This document shows, in pieces, positions 37,201 to 46,910 of a stretch of DNA of 64,000 nt. How positions within the stretch are numbered: the stretch's first letter is position 1; each line of letters starts with the position of its first letter. Origin of the DNA: Pristionchus mayeri (lineage: Eukaryota; Nematoda; Chromadorea; Rhabditida; Neodiplogasteridae); contig BTRK01000006.1 in assembly GCA_036245805.1 (NCBI GenBank), positions 28,524,901 through 28,588,900 on the forward strand, in the 5' to 3' direction. The translations under genes and the position numbers were made by a program. The notes under the pieces are model-generated. The model did no database searches and was not told the origin of the DNA. It was given only the letters and a program-made list of their open reading frames with translations.

Positions 37201-40200
37201 CGAAGACGCGCTTCCACCATGAGCTCATTCCCACTTGGGTCAGGAGCGCTGGACCTTTCAAAAAGATTCTGCTACATTTCACAAGTCAAAGTTGTGGTTC
37301 AACACTCATACCTCCGATTAATCACTCTGACTGATTGGCCCCCGAACTCCCCCGATCTCACACAATTAAATGAGGTCCCATCAAAATTAGCTAGTATGCT
37401 ACTATTGCCCATATTGTTGGTAAACTTTATCACGAACCAGATCGCCCATGTCCTATTACAAAGGTGTGAATCATATAAAAATGTAAGTTCGGGTAATTTT
37501 GGCGCACCCTGTAGTTGCCCACCACTGGCGGCGGCTTGTTGGGCAGTGCGCAACGACGTATAGGGGGTCATGGTCCAAAATAGTGGTGGGGGTTGATGTT
37601 CGATCGACATTTGGTACCATGTCCAACATCATCTACAGTAACTCCATTGTTATTTGTCGGCTACCGTAACCCGATATACAGTATCCCAGATACGGTATGC
37701 ACACCACATGGTAGCAAACGAGCCGATACTCGGCCGTACAGGCATGGATGACTTTCGACCGGAATACCGTAATCCACATAAAGTATCCTTGATACCGTAA
37801 CCCGATCTACAGTATCCCAGATACGGTATGCACACCACGTGCTTGCAAACACGTAGTTACTCGACCGCACGGGCATGAATGACCTTCGGCATGAATACCG
37901 TAATCCACCTACAGTATCGTTGATACCGTAACCCTGGCTCACTACGAAATACGAACCATGAACTGACTTTATTTCTGAAATAGGCGCTAAAATTCGTTCT
38001 TTGTTGTTTTAAGTATAACTCTTCGAGCAAATTTTTTTAAGAACGATTTCATCATGTAATCGTAGCCGAGTGGTTAAAGCACTTGTCTAGGAAACATGAG
38101 GTCTTGGGTTCGAGTCCGGTCGGCGGTAAACACATTTGTCACGCTTTGGGAAGTTTGGAAAAGTGGCTTGCCTACAGTATCCCGGTTCGGTTGGTCAACT
38201 TTAGCACGCAGGGTCACATACATGATTTGATTACGTATTTGTATCGCGGTCATAACGGTAGCACTGTGGATCATTCTTTAGGTCAGATTCTTCATTTTAA
38301 CGGCGATTCTTCATTATAATCTAAAAACACGAATTTCGAAACCAGTTTCGAATCCTTACGGTTTTAATATCGTTGTGTTGTTTTCATACAAGGGTGACAC
38401 GCTGTAAGAATTTTAATGAATTTGCATTCCCAGGGTACTCACTTCTCTCACTCGAATTATATTTCAAAGGGGTCCACTAACAGCAGGCGAGCACATAGAA
38501 AAATTTCTTCTTCGAAATATCTACAATGAAACGAAATCAATTATCTTGGAGTACGTCAATTTAGTTTCTTAAGAGACCATCCGCCAGAAAACGGAATGTG
38601 CCTCGGATGGTCAAAATTCAAAAAAAATCTCGAACTTTTTTCTTGAAGTCTTCTTCAAAACTTTTGCCGTGCGGGACATATGGTGAAGATCCGATGTTAA
38701 TGGCAACAGAACAAAGTTAAATGGAAAAAGAAGAAGCTCAGTATGAGTGAATAATATTTAAAAAGTCTAGTTAAAACTCTTGCGTTTGAAACATGTCAGT
38801 TGATTTTGTTGTTGAAAACAGGATAGTTGATTCCGAAAACGATTATTCAAACAACAAAAGTGAAAAATCAGACCAAAAATATCGAAACCAATTTTATTAA
38901 GAAACAACCCGCAATATTGTCAGTGTGATCGCGATGCTAATACGTAATCAAATCATGTATGTGACCCAGCGCACTGAAGTTGACCTACCGAACCGGGATA
39001 CTGTAGACAAGGTTTCGGTAGCCCCTCTTCACTTCTCCAAACTTCCCAAAGCTTGGCAAATGCGTTTACCGCCGACCGGACTCGAACCCACGACCTCATG
39101 TTTCCTAGACAAGTGCTTTAACTAACCACTCGGCTATGATTACATGATGAAATCGTTCTTTAAAAAATTTGCTCGAAGAGTTGTACTTAAAACAACAAAG
39201 AACGGATTTTTAGCGCCTATTTCAGAAATAAAGTCAGTTCATGGTTCGTATTTCGTAGTGAGCCAGGTTACGGTATCAACGATACTGTAGGTGGATTACG
39301 GTATTCATGCCTAAGGTCATCCATGCCCGTGCGGTCGAGTAACTACGTGTTTGCAAGCACGTGGCGTGCATACCGTATCTGGGATACTGTAGATCGGGTT
39401 ACGGTATCAAGGATAATGTATGTGGATTACGGTATTCCGGTCGAAGGTCATCCATGCCTGTACGGCCGAGTATCGGCTCATTTGCTACCATGTGGTGTGC
39501 GTACCGTATCTGGGATACTGTATATCGGGTTACGGTAGCCGACAAATAACGATGGAGTTACTGTAGATGATGTTGGACATGGTACCAAATGTCGATCGTA
39601 CATCAACCCCCACCACTATTTTGGACCATGACCCCCTATACGTCGTTGCGCACTGCCCAACAAAAAAGGTGTTGGGCAGTGCGCATCCATGAAGACTATG
39701 ATCCATCGCCCGTGTTTCCTATAGAAGTGGCAAGCGAGCAAGAAATTAGCTCATTTTTTTCTAACTCAGGCATTGGTATCTACTTTTTTTCTGAGATGGT
39801 GGTACCTAATTTGAAAGTGCATTTTTGAGGTGTACTGCAAGGCCCGTTTGAATACTCTTCTTCTTCGAGATGAATTAACGATTTTATCGAAGATGAAAGA
39901 AGAAGACAAGGAGGATTGGGCACTCATGGACAGTAGGAAGGAGGAGGAATTGATAGATGAGGTCGGACTTCCTTCAATACATCCACCTATTCATGGTCAT
40001 TAGTTTCTGGATGTTAGTTGAGGGTTTGTAGAAGGAGATCAAGATAGAGCCAGAGGATGAAGAGGATGTGTGGGATGCGATCGAGAAGGAGGAAGAGGAA
40101 GAGAAGGAAGTGGTGGAAGTGAAGGTGAGGGGGAGGGGAGTCAGTCTAGGCCATATTGATTGCAGGATGAAGGAGAGGAGGATGAGGAAGAAGAAGAAGA

Positions 40201-43200
40201 GGAGGTGCAGCCGATGACGAAGAGAAGGAAGATCACTCAGGTACCCTCTGCCTCTTATTCGTCTCACAAGGGGTGGTCGAAGAGTGTCCAAGGGGTTTCA
40301 TAACGAGACTAGCGCATTCGAAACAGGAGAAAATACTAAGAACTTCTTTTGTTTTCAAATTTGCTAAACGATCTTGTGGAGGTCTGGGCTGTATGGAAAT
40401 TTAGGGACAGCCTCAGAAATAGCCTGGTTTTGGCCTTTCCCCACTATGAGCAGACCACCACAAGATCGTTTAGCAAATTTGAAAACAATAGAAGTTCTTA
40501 GTATTTTCTCTTCTTTCGAATGCGCTAGCACTCGATATAAAACTCGATGGACGCTCTGCGACATCTCCTTGTAAGATGTACTGTTACGCTTCACGTTAAT
40601 AGTCTCACATGTGCTTACATTTAAGAGTTGCTAATTAGATGGCCATCCGGCAAAGAACAATTGAGGCGAAAGGTATGGGGGGGGGGGGTTGATGTCGAGC
40701 GCGCATTAAGTACATCTAATGTAAATGCGCCATTTATTACGGAAACTCAAATCTCGTTTTGTTGTCGACTTTCTAGGCGACGTGTAACTGAACTCTATCA
40801 CGTAGATCAACGCACTCTCACATCTTCACCCAACAAGACGAACGATTTTTGTCGGATAAACGTGTGCCGGTTCTTTCACATAGTCACTCATATGCCAGGG
40901 GTGGCGGGAACAGGTGTTAAGAAACATGCAGTGAAGGCTATGGTGATGGAACGGTGTGGAACTCGCTATTAGCAACTCACTACTGTTAATTTTTTTCTGC
41001 TTTTTCAACCTTGACATGGTTCCTAAAAACATTCAAAACCACACCATCACAAAAATATCTTAATTTCAAGAGAGACTATCTGAGCCATTGGATATATTCT
41101 TGGCAAAGTTCGAAAAATCGAATTCCTCCATAATGTGTGTACGGATAGTACTCGGTGAGTATAGCACGTAGGCCACTTATGGAGTCATCCAGATAGCGCT
41201 TTCCAGGAAATATGTATTGCGAATTTTTTTCGAAATTTTAGTTTTCGCAACCGTTTTGAATGAATGACATCTTGAAAAATGCGCAAAATTCATCTGATCA
41301 TACTCACTAAATTTCATGCTGATATGTTTTCAAATCCCTCAGAAAAATCGAAATTTCGACTATAATTTTTTAATGAAAAATTGTAGCTCCTTCAGGCGGG
41401 TGGGTATGTTCAATTTTTATTTCAGCGTTGTGTAGTGCAGCCATGATACATTCTTTGCTAAAAAATATGAACGAAATAAAAAGGTGAGTTTTTGAGAAAT
41501 TGACGAAATACGACTAAATCTCAAAATAAAATCAGTTCTTGATGAGCTCAGCGGCCTACCGTACCCCATCCAACATGAAGTACTCGATGAGGGAAATCAA
41601 TTACCATTAGTAGAATTTCGGTATTCCTTCGCTCGCGCGGGCGCGCAGCTCTTTAAGAGCTACAGTAATTTTGCATGGATTACGGTAGCTCTTAAAGAGC
41701 TGCGCGCCCGCGCGCGCGAAGGAATACCGAAATTCTACTAATGGTAATTGATTTCCCTCATCGAGTACTTCATGTTGGATGGGGTATGGTAGGCCGCTGA
41801 GCTCATCATGAACTGATTTTATTTTGAGATTTAGTCGTATTTCACGGCATTTTGCGTACACACAAAACCAAGACTCCGCCCACTACACCACCGCCATGGT
41901 GCGCGCACCTGGCCGCCACGCACAAGACCGGAGCCGGAAAAAAGTCATCGCAGAAGCCCTGATATCGATTGAAATTATCGATTGATTTTTGGTCCTTGGC
42001 CGACATCCCTTGTGCAATGTTAATGGATACGGTGACATTCAAATTTTTAATTATTCCCTCGGTGGTGTGAACAAAAGTCGGCGGGTGCGTTTGGGGGTCT
42101 GTAAGTCGTTTCGTCAACCTGCAATTCCGACCGCGAAATGCCGTGATTTCGTCAATTTCTCAAAAACACCTTTTTATTTCGTTCATATTTTTAGCAAAAA
42201 ATGTATCATGGCTGCACTACACAACGCTGAAATAAAAATTGCACATACCCACCCGCCTGAAGGAGCTACAATTTTTCATTAAAAAATTATAGTCGAAATT
42301 TCGATTTTTCTGAGGGATTTGAAAACATATCAGCATGAAATTTAGTGAGTATGATCAGTTGAATTTTGCGCATTTTTCAAGATGCCATTCATTCAAAACG
42401 GTTGCGAAAACTAAAATTTCGAAAAATTTCGCAATACCTATATTTCCTGGAAAGCGCTATCTGGATGACTCCATAACTAGGGACCGCGGAGGCCCGTCCT
42501 TTCTGCCGTCCATCACTTTTTTATTGGTGTAGCGACTACCGTATTTTTGACCTAGTGTAGCGCTGTGCCATGAAGTTTTTTGTCAGTTTTTAATATCGAT
42601 TTTTTGGCTTGTATAACTTTTTTGATAATTTTTTTGCTCTCGTATCGATAGTACAGCTTATTTTGCATTGATTTTCGACTGGTTCAACCTGCGCATGACA
42701 GACACGCCATTTCTACAGGGGTCCGCAAATTTTCGTACACTTTCGAAAGTTACAAATTTGCGTTTTTCTCGTATAATCGGCGTGTCCCCTCAAATCTGTT
42801 TATATATTTGAATAGAGCAACTCTTTCTAGACACTGGGTTAGCATAGATCATGCCCAATTTTTCTTCGTACGGGTTCTGTGACTGTATTTATACCGAGAG
42901 TTTCCACTTTTCACGGTTTTTTCCTTTTTTGTTTGGATTTTCGCGTGTCCCCTCTAAGTTTTTTTATATATCTGAACAGAGAAACTCTTTCTAGACACTG
43001 TATAAGTATAGGTCATGTCCAATTTTTCTTCGTACGGGTTCTGCGATTGAATTTATCACATAGTTGACTACTTCGTCATAGATTAGATTATTCATCTGTT
43101 CACTTCTGATAAACATTATTTTCCGGCCAAAAATGAGTTCAGAAGCAAGCACCCGCTCTTTAAAGTAATTGTTGTGTCCTTGAGTACTTGAGCAAGCGGA

Positions 43201-45788
43201 GTGAAAAATGAGCTTTATCGACGACGGTGTAACAGAAGAGAACAAAGTTAAAGATGTCAAAATCGCGAAATTAGATTTTCATTTACCCCTTTTGATCCAC
43301 TCGCAGTCAGTCTCGCCTGTTCATCCATGTACTCTATGCCTAGAGCGAGCCCACAGCCATGCGCTTCTGTAGCTGATGGGTTGTGTTCTGTGCGTTGCCC
43401 GGTCGCCGCAGGTTCGAAACTGCTCATTTTTAATTTTCTTTTGCACTGTTTTTGTGAAGTCCAGAGTACTTCTGGTGATGTATTTCGCAGCTGAATCCCA
43501 CCCGCGCTTCGCGACGAGTGTTCAATAACCCAAAAAATTAACTCGTAGGCACGCGAAGTACGCCGACGCCGTTCATAGGACGATTTTCGTTAGTATTCTT
43601 ATCAGTGAAGGTATCTGATTAAACGAAATATTTGAATACTCCGCATCAATAAACATGAGGGAATCCACTCCCTCATTTTTATTGATGCGGCGATGATGGG
43701 TGCGTGCGGACAGTGCGGAGGGGTGAGCTGCCAGGGGACAGGGCCGGGTCTCACTCGATTCTTAGGCAAAAGGGCTCATATTTATGATTCAAAAATGTTA
43801 ATTCGATTGAAATTACTTTTAGACAATGATTCATTTTTCTGAAAACGAAAAGCAAATCGATTTGGGCGAGATACGAGGGTAGATCAAAAGGCCAGACTAA
43901 GTGCCGGAGGGTCACAATGTCTGAATAGGGGGTAAGTGAAAACCTAATTTCGCGATTTTGGCATCTTTAGTGCGCGAGTTGCATATGCATTCAGCATACC
44001 ATTCGATTCGTCTTTTCGAGCTCTATCGATTGAGCTGAAAAACAGCTTCGGTACGAAATTGCGGTAAAAATCAATAATTTTAATCGATTTATGAAAATAC
44101 TAATGATCATATCGATGAACAGATAGCACAGGCTTATTCTCCATGAAATTTTGTGCGGAAAACATTTTTCTCGTGTTACTACACGCCCTGTAGGCAGAGC
44201 ATCATGCCTCCAAAAATGGCAAATTTGGGAAGCCGTCGACTTTGACGGCGTCTCACATCGTCGAGGATGGAGATGTGGAACAAAACTTGATGATTTCTGT
44301 TGAGGGACCATATGGGCTATTCAAAACTGCTCAGGGCCCAATTTCGACTTTTCCAATGTACCAGGGTATATTCGAATCTTACGCGACACGCGTGATAAGT
44401 GGCCTACGTGCTATACTCACCGAGTACTATCCGTACACACATTATGGAGGATTTCGATTTTTCGAACTTTGTCAAGGGTCTTCACAAATATGTTCACTCA
44501 CTTAGATAGTCTCTCTCAACTTCTTTATTTTTAGAAACCGAAAGCAAAGGGAAAGGAGAGGAAGAGAAAGGAGAGTGAGGCGGAGAAGGAAGAAGATATC
44601 CAGGAGATTCCCGTAAAGAGGAAGAAGGTATGCACGGTATATCAGCATTTTTAGGATTTATTTTTTTATATATATCACGTGTATCACGAGCCAGTGGAGG
44701 TGTGCGGGAACATTTTCAAAATTTGCATCACGAATTTCATCCATATTATGGTAGTATAATTGTGATCCCTGGAGTGATGATTTCGAAAAATATAGGTCAT
44801 TGGTCCCAGAGCCGGATTTTAGAAATTTTCCGGTTTTTTAGTTTAAAATTATAAATTATCTTTTACGCTCTCTGATTCTGAGCATGTTTGAGCGCCGGTA
44901 ACTAGAATGTCGACAGCTTTAGGTGGGCCTCTCAGTCATAATTGTGCACATGTCGGGGTATATAAAAATATTTGCTAGGACTTAATGGGCATAGCTATTC
45001 AAGTTGGATTTTAGCTATGTGCAAACTCGGAGAAAATCGAGAATGAGAAAATCGATTTTTCAAATTGATTAGAACTCCACATTTCAAGTGGCTATTGTGA
45101 ACATCCAATGACTAAAACTCTAAAACCACCGGTAGTTCATATTCAGTAGTCAATTGAAATCGAGCAGGAGCAATTTTTGTAATTTTGTGGTCACATTTCC
45201 AAAATTGACTAAAAATTTCGCAATGAGGTCCATCTTCAAATCCTTAGTTTACATTTTTCTTGGACGCAGGTGGACTTATTCTTTCATTTTATGGAAAAAA
45301 GTTCCCGTGTAAGTTTCCTCCGTGATGGAGAAAAAAATTGTTATTTGCTGCAGAATTTCGTTTTTTGGATATAACTTGTCAGGTTCATGTTTCACAGAAA
45401 AGTTGTCAACATGAAAGTTTCTGGAAATATTTTTCCGAACATTTTGAGCCCAATGCCATCTTTCTAGCTCATCTGGGAGCTGATATACGTTAGGGCCAGG
45501 TGCAAAACTGGAAATTTTCTAAAAACCGGCTCTGGGACCAATGACCTATATTTTTCGAAATCATCACTACAGGGTATTATACTACCATAATATGGATGAA
45601 AATCGTGATTCAAATTTTGAAAATGTTCCCGAGAGGCATGTTTTTCATTCACTGACTCGTGATACCCGTGATATATATTTTATAGTACCCCTAAGTATCA
45701 ATATCAACTGTATTTATTTTAGGTCGTTACGAACAAGAGGAAAGGCGCAGAAGAGATTGCTAAAGAGAATAAGAAGAGAAGGAAATGA
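34294..45788 (+). CDS. WDR74: WDR74/NSA1-like WD40 ribosome-assembly factor (complete, 15 exons)
   Basis: WDR74 (yeast Nsa1) is a nucleolar WD40 protein of pre-60S ribosome assembly that works with the AAA-ATPase NVL. The model gives 444 residues and all phases agree: 34294-34333, 34381-34484, 34538-34662, 35282-35345, 35392-35532, 35659-35760, 35835-35894, 35941-36037, 36137-36189, 36283-36372, 39830-39961, 40032-40124, 40166-40240, 44535-44627, 45723-45788. It begins MDCFVGAATGAIK; blades include IVTASDEGTVELWE, the diagnostic VRNDWLDLEVPIWDMQ (human NDWLDLRVPIWDQD), VIAGNTKGEMAQFDLRK and LIASCGIDRFVRVHD. An acidic stretch and a Lys/Arg-rich nucleolar-type tail end the protein. Coding sequence is intact, although four introns hold foldback elements or a transposon. 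Confidence 0.93.
34690..35265. repeat. Foldback element 4 in WDR74 intron
   Basis: Inverted arms of about 170 bp (about 34697-34870 and 35095-35265) are visible: ggtttcccatgtgaacacgt on the left is mirrored near 35236-35256, and aattgcatgctgaacacaac on the right mirrors the left arm. The spacer is about 220 bp and AT-rich. The element lies in the intron 34663-35281. Confidence 0.85.
36409..37513 (+). mobile_element. Degenerate Tc1/mariner-type transposon
   Basis: A 1.1 kb element begins TACAGGGTGCCCCAAAATTA and ends with the inverse. The terminal inverted repeats are about 27 bp with one or two mismatches, each ending in TA, the target of this superfamily. Inside, the plus strand keeps relics of a transposase, notably a WDGICS segment and DWPPNSPDLTQLN, matching the conserved WPPNSPDLNPLD of mariner/Tc1 catalytic domains. 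Frameshifts and stops separate the pieces, so it is inactive. It lies in the WDR74 intron 36373-39829. Confidence 0.85.
38059..38135 (+). repeat. tRNA-like sequence, left arm of foldback 5
   Basis: The segment has box A (tagccgagtggttaaagc), a well-paired anticodon arm with loop ctaggaa (AGG in anticodon position, proline-like) and box B (gggttcgagtcc). The T stem and acceptor stem do not pair well, so it looks like a tRNA-derived relic or internal promoter. Confidence 0.55.
39067..39145 (-). repeat. tRNA-like sequence, right arm of foldback 5
   Basis: Inverted counterpart of the module at 38059-38135, with the same box B and anticodon arm and a small insertion after the box A (gtggttagttaaagc). 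Having the same module in both arms shows that it was part of the element before or at the time the palindrome formed. Confidence 0.55.
40306..40530. repeat. Foldback element 6 (small hairpin)
   Basis: Arms of about 75 bp (about 40308-40382 and 40452-40526) contain tttgctaaacgatcttgtgg and its inverse, around a spacer of about 70 bp. It lies in the WDR74 intron 40241-44534. Confidence 0.8.
41515..41855. repeat. Foldback element 8, nested next to the left arm of element 7
   Basis: Arms of about 155 bp (about 41515-41675 and 41688-41850) share agctctttaagagct and the alternating run gcgcgcccgcgcg in mirrored order. The ends are actaaatctcaaaataaaat and its inverse. The loop is only about 15 bp, so this is an almost perfect hairpin about 340 bp long. 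Confidence 0.85.
42779..43055. repeat. Tandem duplication of about 162 bp
   Basis: The block with gtgtcccctcaaatctgttt, actctttctagacactg and tttttcttcgtacgggttct appears at about 42779-42893 and again at about 42941-43053 with moderate divergence. It lies within the 1.9 kb insertion in foldback element 7. Function unknown. Confidence 0.7.
43249..43972. mobile_element. Non-autonomous element with about 43 bp terminal inverted repeats
   Basis: The left end (aagatgtcaaaatcgcgaaa, 43251 onwards) is mirrored at 43925-43970 (cgcgattttggcatctttag). The interior of about 0.65 kb has no transposase. At about 43410-43430 there is a box B-like word (gcaggttcgaaactgc) preceded by tctgtagctgatgggttg, suggesting another tRNA-related module. 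Classed as MITE-like. Confidence 0.6.
44660..45690. repeat. Foldback element 9 in the last WDR74 intron
   Basis: Arms of about 175 bp (about 44663-44838 and 45510-45686) share tcattggtcccagagccgga and its inverse, ccggctctgggaccaatgac, around a spacer of about 670 bp. The element fills the intron 44628-45722 between the last two coding exons. Confidence 0.85.
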
Positions 45789-46444
45789 AAATTTCATCTC
45801 TAATATCCGTCGTTGATTTAATTGTTGTTCGCAGTTTCGTTAATTGTTGCGTTGCTATCAGTCTCATTTCCAACACTAAAGTATGTTACAATGTTTTTGG
45901 TGAATCTTATGAAGAGGCGGATTTATACTCTCGGTCTTCTATGTACATTGGCATAGTTTAGATTGAGAGTCGTGTATCGCCGGACGTCGATTGTGCAAGG
46001 AATTGGAGACAGTTGTGATGTAGTGACGTGTTCCATTCGCTGGTTTCCTTTCGATTCTTTCTTATAATGCCCAGGTAAGGAATGCCCTGATAAGAAGAGC
46101 GAGAGTACTCGTAGTGCTAGTAGTTGGAATGAGACTGGAATAGGGATGACTCCCCCTCTCCTTGCAGTGATGGGATGAACTCATGTTCAGAGAGCATCTT
46201 GATTGATGGGAGGGACGTGAGTTTAAAGTATTGGCAGTGGAACAAGCTTGCAGAGATGGAGAGGAGGAAGAGGAGCAGATGGTGGACACCTCGGAATAGG
46301 GTTAGATTGCTTTATATGGTATTGCAATATTGGAATACAAACATCGATCGAATCAAAGACAGGAATATGGGTAACAACCGTGAATGAATGATTATCAATT
46401 CACTGTGATCGCAAACCACAGCAATAGAGTAGGAGTTAAATGGA
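45789..46444. other. Region between WDR74 and the small secreted protein gene
   Basis: This holds the presumed 3' UTRs of the two convergent genes. A 70-codon plus-strand ORF (46175-46387) rich in Arg and Trp has no recognised domain. No clear AATAAA was found for the WDR74 gene. Confidence 0.4.
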
Positions 46445-46910
46445 TTATTGAGTGAGAACTTGTGCATCGGCATTAGAGACCAGAGATTCTCCACTACCCT
46501 CGACTTCCTTCTCCTCACTCGAATTCTTCTCCTTCTTCTCCTCACTCGATCCACTTCCCTCGATCTCTCTCTTGAAGCGGAAGGTCTGTGATATGTATGT
46601 ACGGATGCCCATTCCAATCCCCTCCCCTACCTCTCCAGATCCCTCCATTTCCTCCACAGATTTCTCCTTCTCTTCACTCGAGTCCTCTTCCTTCTTCTTC
46701 TCCTTCTCCATTCCCGATCCTTCCACCAATTCCTTCGACTCTTCTGATTCAGTCGATCGACGCACTCGAATCTACAATTAGATATGAAAGTATCGATTTC
46801 ATTCATCCAATCTCTACTCTAATGGGACTTACCAGATTCTGTTCGGATCTCCAGGAGGTATAGCATACGGTAAGACCGACGAGGATACACAGCAAGAGTA
46901 CGGTACGCAT
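46445..46910 (-). CDS. Small secreted acidic protein with dibasic processing site
   Basis: Two exons, 46910-46833 and 46771-46445, in phase, give 134 residues. It starts MRTVLLLCILVGLTVCYTSW, a clear signal peptide. About ten residues after it comes RVRR, a furin-type cleavage motif. The rest is Glu/Ser/Lys-rich (for example EGSGMEKEKKKEEDSSEEK) with repeated EGSG/SSEEK words, and lacks cysteine. It is probably secreted and perhaps processed. No family was recognised; low-complexity acidic tails evolve fast. Donor gtaagt and acceptor ttgtag support the intron. Confidence 0.65.

Larger units (their letters stand above)
37537..39661. repeat. Foldback element 5 with a tRNA-like module in each arm
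   Basis: Arms of about 710 bp (about 37537-38240 and 38940-39661) flank a spacer of about 0.7 kb. The left arm begins ttgttgggcagtgcgcaacg and the right arm ends with its inverse, after which a partial copy of the end (ttgggcagtgcgca) recurs at about 39672. The arms contain clusters of ctaccgtaac/gttacggtag words that are themselves palindromic. A tRNA-like module lies about 180 bp from the inner end of each arm. The element directly follows the mariner-type transposon in the same WDR74 intron. Confidence 0.85.
41085..44512. repeat. Foldback element 7, interrupted by later insertions
   Basis: The left arm is continuous (about 41085-41515). The right arm is split: its inner part is at about 42140-42490 and its outer part at about 44395-44512, for example gtgcgagtactcgg-type sequence and ggcctacgtgctatactcac at 44400 mirror 41145-41180. 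About 1.9 kb was therefore inserted into the right arm. The centre (41516-42139) holds another palindrome. All of it is in the WDR74 intron 40241-44534. Confidence 0.75.

Noticed and set aside
46452..46863. Plus-strand Ser/Pro-rich ORFs of 91 and 109 codons
   Set aside because: They are the complement of the acidic exon of the secreted protein on the minus strand, which has a signal peptide and a proper intron.
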